From Candidatus Planktophila sp. (GTDB lineage: Bacteria > Actinomycetota > Actinomycetes > Nanopelagicales > Nanopelagicaceae): 64,000 bases of DNA. The notes beneath the pieces were generated by a model that did no database searches, was not told the DNA's origin, and worked only from the letters and a program-made list of their open reading frames with translations. Position numbers and translations under genes: made by a program. Shown here piece after piece: positions 1 to 9,649 of this stretch; position 1 is the stretch's first letter, and every line of letters begins with the position of its first letter. The stretch covers positions 1 to 64,000 of the forward strand of contig SHVF01000003.1 of NCBI GenBank assembly GCA_009691135.1. The letters run 5' to 3'.

Positions 1-402
1 AGGCGCGGTCTCAGGTAATGGCTTTTCGTACTCTGTTACGAAACCGATAATGCTAATAACTAGCGCTCCGAGTGCGATAACCGTTAGCCACCAACCAATA
101 ATCAATGAAAGTCCTAGCGCCATCGAACTCAAAGCAACCGGTAACGGCCACCATGAATGAGGACTGTAGAAACCGAGTTCTCCGGCGCTATCTGCAATTT
201 CACCAGTCGGGCGATCTTCAGGCAAAATTTGTCCGATTCGCTTTTGCGTAAACCAAATATAGAAACCGACCATGCCAGCTAGGCAGGCAGCCAAAATCAT
301 TCCGGTTATGCCAACTGCTTCTCCTCCTACATAGAAGTAGATGACGGCAATGGCGACGTAGAAGAGGCTAAGACCACCAAAGAGTTGCCAATTAGTTTTC
401 AT
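1..402 (-). CDS. ctaF: Cytochrome c oxidase subunit IV (CtaF type), partial at window edge
   Basis: Reverse-strand reading from the ATG at 402 gives [55 protein letters not shown]...; 1-nt overlap with the ctaD stop. Confidence 0.85.
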   Translation of the reverse strand, partial: MKTNWQLFGGLSLFYVAIAVIYFYVGGEAVGITGMILAACLAGMVGFYIWFTQKRIGQILPEDRPTGEIADSAGELGFYSPHSWWPLPVALSSMALGLSLIIGWWLTVIALGALVISIIGFVTEYEKPLPETAP

Positions 403-2054
403 TAGTGACCTTCGGTTTTAATGTGAGGATGGTGCAGATCAAATGCTGGACGCTCTGAACGAATACGCGGCATAGTCAAGAAGTTATGACGTGGCGGTGG
501 ACATGATGTCGCCCATTCCAGTGAAGAGCCATACCCCCAAGGATCATCGCAATTTACAAGTGGTGACTTGCGGGTGATCCAAACGTTTACAAAGAATGGA
601 ATCATTGACAAAGCCAGAAGCGCTGAACCAACGGTAGAGACCATGTTCATTTCAGTAAAACCATCTGTTGCCAAATAATCGGCATAGCGACGAGGAAATC
701 CCTTAATGCCTAACCAGTGTTGAATCAAGAATGTTGTGTGGAAACCGACGAAGAGTGTCCAGAAGTGAATCTTTCCTAGGCGCTCATTAAGCATGCGACC
801 AGTCATCTTCGGCCACCAGAAATAGAAACCTGCGAACATGGCAAAGACAACTGTTCCGAAAAGTACATAGTGGAAATGCGCAACAACGAAGTAAGAGGCG
901 GAGACTGCAAAATCCATTGGCGGTGAAGCCAAGATTATTCCGGTGATACCGCCGAATAAGAAGGTGACAAGGAAGCCCATAACGAAGAGCATTGGGGTTT
1001 CAAATGTTACGTGACCACGCCACATGGTGCCGATCCAATTGAAGAATTTAACTCCCGTTGGAACACCGATTAGAAATGTCATAAATGAGAAAAATGGCAA
1101 AAGAACTTGTCCGCTAGCAAACATGTGGTGCGCCCACACCGCTACCGATAGGGCAGAAATTGCAATAGTTGCTGCGATCAGCCCTTTATAACCAAAGATC
1201 GGTTTACGGCTAAATACGGGCAAAATCTCCGTGGCAATACCAAAGAAGGGCAGCGCCAAGATATAAACCTCCGGGTGTCCGAAGAACCAAAAAAGGTGTT
1301 GCCACAACATTGCTCCACCATTTGCTGGATCAAAGATATGAGAACCAAAGAGTCGATCTGATTCCAAGGCAAGTAAGGCTGCTGCTAAGGGAGGGAATGC
1401 AAGAAGTACAAGAATCGAAGTTAAAAGAACGTTCCAAGAAAATATCGACATACGAAACATGGTCATTCCGGGTGCGCGCATTGTAAAAATAGTGGTTATG
1501 AAGTTAACGCCACCAAGGATTGTTCCGAGACCAGAGACCGCAAGACCGATTACCCAAAGGTCGCCACCGATTCCTGGCGAATAAGTTGAGTTTGCTAGAG
1601 GGGCGTAAGCGGTCCAACCAAATGATGCCGCTCCCCCTGGAGTTAAGAATCCGGCTACTGCGGTGACGCTACCGAAAATAAAGAGCCAAAAAGAAAGCAT
1701 ATTTAATCGAGGGAAGGCGACATCTGCCGCACCAATCTGCAGTGGCATGATTACATTGGCAAAGCCGACAAAGAGAGGGGTTGCAAACATCAAGAGCATG
1801 ATCGTTCCATGCATTGTGAAGATTTGGTTGTACTGCTCATTGCTTAGGAACTGCATTCCGGGGCGAGCAAGTTCGGCGCGAAGGGCTAGCGCCAGGACAC
1901 CCCCAATTAAGAACCAAGCGAAGGTAGCGATCAGGTACATGTAGCCGATCGTTTTGTGATCAGTTGAGGTAATCCATTTTACGAAATTTTTACCTTTAAC
2001 CGATGGCACAACTGAGGCAGCATCAATGATTGGACGTTCTGCATAAGTTGTCAT
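402..2054 (-). CDS. ctaD: Cytochrome c oxidase subunit I
   Basis: Haem-copper oxidase motifs ([34 protein letters not shown]). Confidence 0.98.
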   Translation of the reverse strand: MTTYAERPIIDAASVVPSVKGKNFVKWITSTDHKTIGYMYLIATFAWFLIGGVLALALRAELARPGMQFLSNEQYNQIFTMHGTIMLLMFATPLFVGFANVIMPLQIGAADVAFPRLNMLSFWLFIFGSVTAVAGFLTPGGAASFGWTAYAPLANSTYSPGIGGDLWVIGLAVSGLGTILGGVNFITTIFTMRAPGMTMFRMSIFSWNVLLTSILVLLAFPPLAAALLALESDRLFGSHIFDPANGGAMLWQHLFWFFGHPEVYILALPFFGIATEILPVFSRKPIFGYKGLIAATIAISALSVAVWAHHMFASGQVLLPFFSFMTFLIGVPTGVKFFNWIGTMWRGHVTFETPMLFVMGFLVTFLFGGITGIILASPPMDFAVSASYFVVAHFHYVLFGTVVFAMFAGFYFWWPKMTGRMLNERLGKIHFWTLFVGFHTTFLIQHWLGIKGFPRRYADYLATDGFTEMNMVSTVGSALLALSMIPFFVNVWITRKSPLVNCDDPWGYGSSLEWATSCPPPRHNFLTMPRIRSERPAFDLHHPHIKTEGH

Positions 2055-2803
2055 GCTGCACTCTCCTTCAGAGTTTCTAGATAAGTCTTGTATTCAGATG
2101 GTGTAACAACTTTTACGGTGAAGAGCATCTGCGAATGATTGCGTCCACACAAAATGTTGCATCGGCCTGGATAGGTGCCAACTTTTTTTGCAGTGAATTC
2201 GAGGCTATTTGTCACACCTGGCAAGTTCTGCATTTGAATCATAAAAGCTGGGACCCAAAAGCCATGCACGACATCATTTGACGTAATTGTGTAACGTACT
2301 TTTTCGCCGAGTGGTACTACCAGCGTTGGTGGATTTGCAGGTGTTCCAGTCACGACTGCCTTTGGTCCCGCTTCTGGATATCCGAATTGCCACGACCACT
2401 GAAAACCTTCAACTGTGATCTCATGAGCGTAAGACGTGGTTTTTTCAACGATCTCATTTTGCTTTACCGCTGTGAAGTAGAACAGAACCGCGACGATAAT
2501 GAAAGGAATTACTGTGTAGGCGACTTCCACTGGCACGTTGTATTGAGTCTGCTTCGGAAACTCGCCTTTGCTTGCGTGTGCTCGATGGAAGATCGCTGGC
2601 CAAAGAATCAGAATTAAAGTGAAAACTCCAACAACGCTTGCGGCGATCCATGAACCCTGCCAGAGCGAGAGCGAAATATCGTTGACGCTAGACAGTCCTT
2701 CTTCAAAACCAAGCCCAGAGACTTGCGCGCATCCAGTTAAGACAAGGGCAAGCGGTGCCACCAGCAGAGCGCGAAGCGTCGGGCGGCGTTCTTTGGCGGA
2801 CAT
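2051..2803 (-). CDS. ctaC: Cytochrome c oxidase subunit II
   Basis: CuA motif [14 protein letters not shown]; lipoprotein-like N-terminus (LVLTGCAQ); overlaps ctaD by 4 nt. Confidence 0.97.
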   Translation of the reverse strand: MSAKERRPTLRALLVAPLALVLTGCAQVSGLGFEEGLSSVNDISLSLWQGSWIAASVVGVFTLILILWPAIFHRAHASKGEFPKQTQYNVPVEVAYTVIPFIIVAVLFYFTAVKQNEIVEKTTSYAHEITVEGFQWSWQFGYPEAGPKAVVTGTPANPPTLVVPLGEKVRYTITSNDVVHGFWVPAFMIQMQNLPGVTNSLEFTAKKVGTYPGRCNILCGRNHSQMLFTVKVVTPSEYKTYLETLKESAA

Positions 2804-2832
2804 GAGCCTAAGGATAGTGCTGTATTTCCCTC

Positions 2833-3930
2833 ATGCGCGCATTGGCTAGTAGCGTTCGCGGGGTGGTTCCAGTCACAGGAAATTTTCAGTCCGAGACAGC
2901 ACTTAATTCGCTGGCTAAGGAAGCGATGCTATCTGCCATCGAAGGCGGATGGGCTGATCCCAAAAAGATTGGCCAGTATCCAAGTAAGGCTGCGATTTTA
3001 CGAAATGGCGCAATCGAATCGCTAGCCCACCGCCTTGGAGTGAGTCCAGAGCAGATTGAGGTTACAGGTGAAGTGGGGCTTAGCTACTTTCTTGCACTGG
3101 CTGGATTACTAGATGAAAATAAAAATTTATATTCTGGGGCTGGCGATCGCAGTGGCGTAATTGCAACGGTGAGATCGCATAAGGGCCCCAAGTTTGAAAT
3201 TCCATTATCTAAAGATGGCAGATTAAATTTTTCTACAACGGGTTTCTCGCCTAATTCAGTTCTGGCATTTCAGCTAGGTAATGGCGAAAGTGGCGCAATA
3301 AACGAATTACCAAATGAAATTCCAAAAGACTTGTTGATTGCTGTAGATAGCACTGCGACCGGTGCGCGCGTTAAGTTGCCAGAACGATGGGACAGCGCCT
3401 GTTTTGATTCCAGGTCATGGGATGGTCCAGCAGGGCTGGCAATAGTTGCGATTAATAACGCGGCACATTGGAAGAACCCGCTCCCCCATATCTCTAGCGT
3501 TCGCCGTACATACGGCACTTATTCATTGCCTCTGTTGCTAGCTAGCGCCGTTGCGCTAGAGAACTACCGTCCCAGTGAAGTTTTCACGCGAGAGCTAACC
3601 GAGCGCTTTCGCACAGATATCAGAAATGCGCTTCCAGATGCGCTAATCGCTGGTGAATTGGAAAAATCCATGGCCCATTTAACCTCAATCGTAATTCCTG
3701 GAACCAACGGTGAAGAGTTGGTGCGTGAACTCGATCGAAAAGGATTCGCAGTTGATTCGGGGTCAGCATGCACGGCTATGAATTTGCAGCCTAGCCATGT
3801 CTTAGCCGCAATGGGGCTGCCGACAGATGGAAATATACGAATTGCAATACATACCGAGACAACTCTGGAAGAAATTACTGGCCTAGTTACCGCTTTGGTA
3901 AGTGCGGTTCGATCTCAGCAGCAGCGCTAG
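2833..3930 (+). CDS. Aminotransferase class V / cysteine desulfurase-like protein, PLP lysine apparently missing
   Basis: C-terminal VDSGSACTAMNLQPSHVLAAMG resembles the desulfurase Cys loop; the expected S-x-[HR]-K-W-x-GP segment reads FDSRSWDGPAG. Confidence 0.8.
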   Translation: MRALASSVRGVVPVTGNFQSETALNSLAKEAMLSAIEGGWADPKKIGQYPSKAAILRNGAIESLAHRLGVSPEQIEVTGEVGLSYFLALAGLLDENKNLYSGAGDRSGVIATVRSHKGPKFEIPLSKDGRLNFSTTGFSPNSVLAFQLGNGESGAINELPNEIPKDLLIAVDSTATGARVKLPERWDSACFDSRSWDGPAGLAIVAINNAAHWKNPLPHISSVRRTYGTYSLPLLLASAVALENYRPSEVFTRELTERFRTDIRNALPDALIAGELEKSMAHLTSIVIPGTNGEELVRELDRKGFAVDSGSACTAMNLQPSHVLAAMGLPTDGNIRIAIHTETTLEEITGLVTALVSAVRSQQQR

Positions 3931-4867
3931 CGCCATAGGCTGTGCTAAATCTTTCTACAAATTCAGCCGAAGTAAATCTGTATTCCTGCGTCCCCGTTGT
4001 TTCAATTACATAGGTTGCAATCATTGCACCTAACTGCGCACAACGTTCATGGTTTAGCCCCCAAGCCAAACCTGCCACGAAACCAGATCTAAATGAATCG
4101 CCAACTCCGGTTGGATCAATCCTGGCTTTCTCCTTTGGACAAGTAACTTTTATAGTTTGGCCATGACGAGATTCAACTCGTGCACCATCTGAACCCAGCG
4201 TGACTATGCGGTATTGGACTTGTTCCAAAATGTCGCGATCGCTCCAACCAGTTTTCTGAATCGCAAGAGCCAATTCATATTCATTGAAGAATAGGTAAGT
4301 AGCGCCAGTAATCAGCAACTTGATTTCTTCACCGCTCATACGTGCCATTTGTTGTGAAGGGTCGGCAGCGATAGCAATACCCTGCTGACGAGCGATGTCA
4401 GAGTGGCGCAACATCGCTTCCGGATCATCTGGAGAAATCACAAGCAAATCCAACTTGCCGGTCTTTTCCATAATCGGCAATAACTCAATGTTGCGCGCCT
4501 CAGACATGGCGCCAGGAAAGAATGAGGCGATCTGATTTAGTTCAGTATCTGTTGTTACCATGAAGTGCGCGGTGTGTAGAGTCTTGGAAATCAAAACGTG
4601 TGAAGTATCTACGCCGTGACGAACCAACCAGGCATTGTAATCTGGCCAATCGATTCCAACGGCTGCGATCAAAATAGGATTTAAACCGAGTGATCCCATA
4701 CCGAATGCGATATTTGCGGCGCATCCACCACGGCGAACTTCTAAGCCATCAACTAAAAAGGATAATGAAACCTTTTCGAGAGATCCTGCTACAAGTGAAT
4801 CAGTAAATTTGCCCGGGAAGGTCATTAAATGGTCAAGGCCAACCGAGCCTGCTACGCCAATTTTCAT
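3887..4867 (-). CDS. PfkB-family carbohydrate kinase
   Basis: PfkB motifs (RRGGCAANIAFGMGSLG; DPTGVGDSFRSGFVAGLAWG). Confidence 0.9.
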   Translation of the reverse strand: MKIGVAGSVGLDHLMTFPGKFTDSLVAGSLEKVSLSFLVDGLEVRRGGCAANIAFGMGSLGLNPILIAAVGIDWPDYNAWLVRHGVDTSHVLISKTLHTAHFMVTTDTELNQIASFFPGAMSEARNIELLPIMEKTGKLDLLVISPDDPEAMLRHSDIARQQGIAIAADPSQQMARMSGEEIKLLITGATYLFFNEYELALAIQKTGWSDRDILEQVQYRIVTLGSDGARVESRHGQTIKVTCPKEKARIDPTGVGDSFRSGFVAGLAWGLNHERCAQLGAMIATYVIETTGTQEYRFTSAEFVERFSTAYGASAAAEIEPHLPKR

Positions 4868-4891
4868 CGAAATTTACGTGGCTTTAAAGCT

Positions 4892-5239
4892 TTAGTTAAA
4901 TGAATCTCCACAAGCGCAAGAACCCTGCGCTTGTGGATTATCGATTGTGAAGCCCTGCTTCTCGATAGTGTCTACAAAATCAATTGTCGCGCCCATCAAA
5001 TATGGATCGCTCATCTTGTCGACAACAACTTTGACCGCGCCAAATTCGCGCGCGATGTCGCCTTCTTGATTGCGATCATCAAAATAGAGTTGGTAGCGAA
5101 GCCCAGAACACCCGCCTGGCTGAACGGCAACGCGCAAGTACAAATCATCGCGTCCTTCTTGAGCAAGCAGGGCAGCAACCTTGGCTGCGGCTACATCAGT
5201 AAGAGCGATTGAGGTGCTGGTGGTTGTCTCAGTAGTCAT
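4892..5239 (-). CDS. erpA: Iron-sulfur cluster insertion protein, ErpA/HesB family
   Basis: A-type carrier motifs GGCSGLRYQLYFDD and GSCACGDSF. Confidence 0.93.
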   Translation of the reverse strand: MTTETTTSTSIALTDVAAAKVAALLAQEGRDDLYLRVAVQPGGCSGLRYQLYFDDRNQEGDIAREFGAVKVVVDKMSDPYLMGATIDFVDTIEKQGFTIDNPQAQGSCACGDSFN

Positions 5240-5288
5240 GTAGCAAGCCTACCTTCCTGATGCCCGAGATGCGACAGCAGCGCCAAAA

Positions 5289-6464
5289 ATGCGCGAGAAT
5301 GTGTCCATGTCCACATCTAGCCCAGTCTCGCTAACTAACTTGCTCTTGTTAGGGCAAGGCAGTGACTTGAAATCCGAGAGAGGCGTCTCTTGCACTGGGG
5401 AAATGCCTGCCGCTAGCGACCCCGATTTAGTAGCGCGAGCCGTTGCTGCGCGAGCCGCGCTCGGAGATCGCGCACTCATACTTGGCCATCATTATCAAAG
5501 AGATGAAGTAATCGCCTTCGCTGACATAACAGGTGACTCATTTAAATTAGCTCAAGCCGCAGCTGCGCAATCGAGTGCGGAATATATAATTTTTTGTGGT
5601 GTGCATTTCATGGCCGAAAGTGCAGATATTTTAACTTCTGCAGCGCAAAAAGTTATTCTCCCCGATCTTGCAGCGGGTTGTTCGATGGCAGATATGGCGA
5701 CTGCAAATCAAGTTCAAAAGTGTTGGAAAGATCTGACCGCGGTCGGAGTATCTGAAAAAACAATTCCAGTCACTTACATGAATTCATCAGCTGCAATAAA
5801 AAGTTTCACAGGAGAACATGGCGGAACGATTTGCACATCTTCAAATGCTAAGAAGACAATGGAATGGGCGCTCACCAAAGGTGAGAAAATTCTTTTCTTG
5901 CCAGACCAACACTTAGGGCGCAACACAGCCGTACTTTCACTCGGGCTATCGCTCGGTGATTGTGTACTTTGGGATCCCTGGAAGCCGATGGGTGGATTAA
6001 CCCCTGAAGAAATTCGCGCGGCCAAAATCATTCTGTGGCGCGGCCATTGTTCAGTGCATGGACGTTTTTCGGTCGAGTCGGTTGAAGAAGTACGTAAACG
6101 CGTTCCTGGTGTGCAAGTCTTGGTTCACCCAGAATGTAAAAACGAGGTGGTTTCTATCGCCGACGTTGTAGGCAGTACCGAAATGATAATTAAGACCGTT
6201 GAAGCATCGCCTGAGGGAAGTAAATGGGCGATCGGGACTGAACTGAATTTAGTTTCTAGATTAGCTAAAGCCCACCCGGGTAAAGAGATCCTTTTCCTAG
6301 ATAAGACGGTCTGCTATTGCTCAACCATGAACCGAATTGATCTACCTCACCTCGTATGGGCGATGGAGTCCCTTGTCGCTGGCCATGTAGTTAATCAAAT
6401 AAAGGTCGCTGCCGATGTAGCTCGATTCTCAAAGTTAGCACTTGAGCAGATGCTCGCCCTATAG
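5289..6464 (+). CDS. nadA: Quinolinate synthase A
   Basis: LGHHYQRDEVIAFADITGDSFKLAQ; MADMA; VHPEC; CYCSTMNRI. Exact start uncertain. Confidence 0.95.
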   Translation: MRENVSMSTSSPVSLTNLLLLGQGSDLKSERGVSCTGEMPAASDPDLVARAVAARAALGDRALILGHHYQRDEVIAFADITGDSFKLAQAAAAQSSAEYIIFCGVHFMAESADILTSAAQKVILPDLAAGCSMADMATANQVQKCWKDLTAVGVSEKTIPVTYMNSSAAIKSFTGEHGGTICTSSNAKKTMEWALTKGEKILFLPDQHLGRNTAVLSLGLSLGDCVLWDPWKPMGGLTPEEIRAAKIILWRGHCSVHGRFSVESVEEVRKRVPGVQVLVHPECKNEVVSIADVVGSTEMIIKTVEASPEGSKWAIGTELNLVSRLAKAHPGKEILFLDKTVCYCSTMNRIDLPHLVWAMESLVAGHVVNQIKVAADVARFSKLALEQMLAL

Positions 6465-6472
6465 TTTGCGCC

Positions 6473-7009
6473 ATGACGAATTCAGCAGATAGCTCACAGA
6501 AAAAAGGACGCCCAACTCCAAAGCGCAAGGAAGCGCAAGCCTCGGTAAAAGTTTCATCTTTAGCTCCCGCGTCCTCAAAGGCCGAGAAGAAGCGCGTTAA
6601 GGATGCCACACGCAATGCGCGAATCGCACAAAGAGCTGCCTACCTTCGTGGAGATGAAAGTGCGCTGCCTGCTCGTGATCGCGGGCCGGAAAAGAAGTTC
6701 GTTAGAAACTTCGTGGATTCGCGACGTTCGATCGGCGAGTATTTCTTGCCGGTAATTGGTTTTGTTCTGGTTTTATCTCTAATCCCAATTGGAGCATTTG
6801 CTGTCGCTGGTATTGCCATTATGTATAGCGTGCTTTTTTATTCAATTATCGACGGCTTCTTTCTCTCCCGCAAAATTAAGACCGAAGTAATAAAGCGTTT
6901 TCCTGATAAGAGCACAAAGGGCTTGGGACTCTACGGTTGGTTGCGTTCGACGCAGATGCGTCGCATGCGCGCACCAAAGCCACAGATTAAGCCAGGCGAC
7001 AAACTTTAA
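6473..7009 (+). CDS. DUF3043 family membrane protein
   Basis: Basic N-terminus with KKGRPTPKRKEAQ, RDRGPEKKFVRNFVDSRRSIGEYFLPV, two TM segments. Confidence 0.85.
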   Translation: MTNSADSSQKKGRPTPKRKEAQASVKVSSLAPASSKAEKKRVKDATRNARIAQRAAYLRGDESALPARDRGPEKKFVRNFVDSRRSIGEYFLPVIGFVLVLSLIPIGAFAVAGIAIMYSVLFYSIIDGFFLSRKIKTEVIKRFPDKSTKGLGLYGWLRSTQMRRMRAPKPQIKPGDKL

Positions 7010-7024
7010 TTAAGCCTTAATTAG

Positions 7025-8026
7025 TTACGCGCGAGGATTCGGGCTTTTCGTCTCTTTCGGATCAGTCGTTGGAATCGAGCCAAGGGCCTTATCGATCGCA
7101 GCCATTACATCCTTCGAGAGTTTCACCCCTGCCGCCTTCACATTCTCTTTAACTTGCGCAGGCTTGGTAGCGCCCATGATGGCACTTGAAACATTTGGAT
7201 TCTGCAAAACCCATGCAATTGATAGTTGACCCATTGTCAGATCCACGCTTTTTGCAATTGGCGCTAATTTCTGAACAGCGGTTAGAACATCATCGCGCAT
7301 CCAACGAGAAATCATGCCAGCGCCAGATTTTTTATCTGTGGCGCGCGATCCGGCTGGCGGCTTCTTGCCCGGTAAATATTTTCCAGTTAGAACACCCTGT
7401 GCCATAGGTGACCAAACAATCTGACCAATGCCCTCTCTCTGACTTAGCGGTACAACTTCACTTTCGATAACTCTCCAAAGAGCCGAATATTGTGGCTGGC
7501 TAGAGACAAAGCGGTTATATCCCTTGGCATCTTGAATACCTAGAGCCTGACTAATTTGCGCGGCGTTCCATTCTGAGAAACCGATGTAATGAACTTTGCC
7601 AGTTCGAATTAGATCATCGAAGGCGCTTAGTGACTCTTCCAGCGGTGTTTCATAGTCAAAGCGATGCATCTGATAAAGATCGATGTGATCGGTCTTTAGT
7701 CGCTTCAGTGAAGCGTTGCAGGATTCGATAATGTGCTTTCGTGAGAGACCGCGATCGTTCTTGCCGGATCCAGTCGGCCAATAAACTTTTGTGAATAGTT
7801 CATAAGATTCACGCTTAATGCCTTTAAGCGCTCTTCCAAGCACAGATTCGGCCTTGGTTGCGGCATAAACATCGGCGGTATCAAAGGTAGTTATCCCTAA
7901 GTCATAAGCGGTACGTACGCATTTAATGGCCGCATCTGATTCGACTTGCGAACCATGTGTAATCCAATTTCCATAAGAAATCTCAGATATGTACATCCCC
8001 GAACTACCAAGGCGCCTATATTCCAT
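7025..8026 (-). CDS. Aldo/keto reductase
   Basis: MEYRRLGSSGMYISEISYGNW...FDTADVYAATKAE...; start placed at 8026 rather than 8116 because a TATGGT -10 box lies 7 nt upstream and the riboswitch begins nearby. Confidence 0.93.
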   Translation of the reverse strand: MEYRRLGSSGMYISEISYGNWITHGSQVESDAAIKCVRTAYDLGITTFDTADVYAATKAESVLGRALKGIKRESYELFTKVYWPTGSGKNDRGLSRKHIIESCNASLKRLKTDHIDLYQMHRFDYETPLEESLSAFDDLIRTGKVHYIGFSEWNAAQISQALGIQDAKGYNRFVSSQPQYSALWRVIESEVVPLSQREGIGQIVWSPMAQGVLTGKYLPGKKPPAGSRATDKKSGAGMISRWMRDDVLTAVQKLAPIAKSVDLTMGQLSIAWVLQNPNVSSAIMGATKPAQVKENVKAAGVKLSKDVMAAIDKALGSIPTTDPKETKSPNPRA

Positions 8027-8119
8027 GCCCCGAACCATACCCTGCCAGTCAAGTGGCGCGTGGAGAGTTGCAAATGGACCATCAATATGGTTTCGTTCGC
8101 AGGTAAGGCAATGCAAGAA

Positions 8120-8275
8120 AAAATAAATATCAAGAGCTTTCTTTTAGGGGAAGTCGGTGAAAATCCGACGCTGACCCGCAACCGTAAGAGCGCCATAGGC
8201 GCTTAAGTCGGATTACCTAATTGAAAAGTGGATTTAGACCAACACCCGCCGAGGTTTGCGGGGCGTAGTCAGAAG
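8120..8275 (+). promoter_or_regulatory. Cobalamin (B12) riboswitch
   Basis: Core ggggaagtcggtgaaaatccgacgctgacccgcaaccgtaagag...aagtcggattacct matches the B12-box architecture; followed by hairpin cccgc-cgaggttt-gcggg (8245-8262). Outer boundaries approximate. Confidence 0.9.
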
Positions 8276-8347
8276 AGAAGTATTTTTATACTTTATTTGC
8301 TGCTACCCCTGTGAGACTCTTTAAATTAGAGAGGCTACACAATCAAA

Positions 8348-8896
8348 ATGCAGTTTAATTTCAAATCTAGTAAGAAAATAACAGTTGGTGCGATTTTAAT
8401 TCTCGCTTTTTCAAATCTATTCTTAGCACCCAGCGCCAGCGCAGCAGAAAAAGGCTGGCGCTATTGGGGTTACTACCAAGCAGCCCCTGGTGCAAAAACG
8501 TGGACAGCTGCAATGACCGGACCAACAGTTGACGTCAAAGATGGAGCTGTCGAAGGCTGGTCATTTGTATTTAGTGCAGATGACATTCCATCGATAGCAC
8601 CTTTGGTGAAACCTGATTTCAAGTCAATTTGCGGAATGGAAAAGCCTGACAAGGACACTAAAAGAGTTGCACTTGTCATCGATTTTGGATCCAGCGCTTA
8701 TGCGCCTAAGGGTGAAAAGATGAAGAAGACAATTAAAACTTGCGTCAGAACGGCTAAAGAATCACAAGGCATTGATGTCCTTGGCATGGTGGCTAAGGTG
8801 CGCTCCAATAAGAGCGGGCTCATTTGCGGACTAAATGGATATCCAGCCAAAGAGTGCGGGGTTGAAATTTCGACTCCGGCATCCCTTATGAAATAG
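8348..8896 (+). CDS. Secreted SCO2322-like protein encoded with the ECF transporter
   Basis: Signal peptide ending SASA-AEK; GWRYWGYYQAAPG...GWSFVFSADD...RVALVIDFGS resembles the SCO2322 family as recalled; 4 Cys in the mature part. Confidence 0.75.
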   Translation: MQFNFKSSKKITVGAILILAFSNLFLAPSASAAEKGWRYWGYYQAAPGAKTWTAAMTGPTVDVKDGAVEGWSFVFSADDIPSIAPLVKPDFKSICGMEKPDKDTKRVALVIDFGSSAYAPKGEKMKKTIKTCVRTAKESQGIDVLGMVAKVRSNKSGLICGLNGYPAKECGVEISTPASLMK

Positions 8897-8905
8897 TAAG
8901 AATCT

Positions 8906-9649
8906 ATGAAATCGCTGCACCCGCTTACCTGGTGGATCTGGTCCTTACTACTTATTGGGGCAGTTATAGCCACAAATAGTGCATGGGTAGCCGGATTGGC
9001 CATAGCGGTTGCAGCGATTTCAGTACATCAATTTGCAGAAGATGCGCCTTGGGCAAAATCATTTTGGTTCTCCCTCCGGCTTGGAGCAATAATTTTATTT
9101 ATACGTACCGTGGTTGGAGTCTTGATAGGTGTACCGATTCCTGGAACCAAGCTGTTCACTGTTCCGATTTTGCCACTTCCAAGTTGGATCGCCGGAATCA
9201 GAATTGGTGGAGTCGTTACTCAAGAGCGATTGCTCTCTTCGATCCATGAAGGCCTAATAATCATTGCAGTGATCTGCTTATTCGGTGCCGCAGTATCTCT
9301 TACCAGCCCACATAAACTTTTACGAGTTACCCCCGTTGTCATCTACGAGTTTGGAGTCGCAACAGTTATCGCAACCTCCGCTCTTCCGCAATTAGTCCAA
9401 AGCGTTGCACGCATTCGGCGCGCGCGAACTCTTCGCGGGGATGAAAAACCATCTTGGCGTTCTATCGCTATTCCCCTGCTTGAAGATTCCCTCTCACGAT
9501 CTTTGGAATTGGCGGCGGCAATGGATTCTCGTGGCTACGGGGTTAGCCGAAAGAGGTCTAGATATCGCCCCATTCCTTGGCGGCAAATTGATTCAGTAGT
9601 TGTCGCCAGTGCACTATGTGTTCTCTCTTTAGCACTGGTATTGCGCTGA
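8906..9649 (+). CDS. ecfT: ECF transporter transmembrane component EcfT (CbiQ family)
   Basis: EcfT coupling motifs RRARTLRG and AMDSRGYG. Confidence 0.9.
   Translation: MKSLHPLTWWIWSLLLIGAVIATNSAWVAGLAIAVAAISVHQFAEDAPWAKSFWFSLRLGAIILFIRTVVGVLIGVPIPGTKLFTVPILPLPSWIAGIRIGGVVTQERLLSSIHEGLIIIAVICLFGAAVSLTSPHKLLRVTPVVIYEFGVATVIATSALPQLVQSVARIRRARTLRGDEKPSWRSIAIPLLEDSLSRSLELAAAMDSRGYGVSRKRSRYRPIPWRQIDSVVVASALCVLSLALVLR

Noticed and set aside
7007-7023. Inverted repeat taattaag-c-cttaatta between DUF3043 and aldo/keto reductase genes
   Set aside because: Entirely A/T-rich with weak pairing and no clear terminator U-tract; likely chance around stop codons.
8026-8116. N-terminal extension of the aldo/keto reductase ORF
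   Set aside because: Conserved family start is MEYRRLG at 8026 with a TATGGT box 7 nt upstream; the extension runs toward the riboswitch.
7946-8206. 86-aa ORF across the aldo/keto reductase start and riboswitch
   Set aside because: Overlaps the B12 riboswitch aptamer, which is structured RNA, and has no homology signal.
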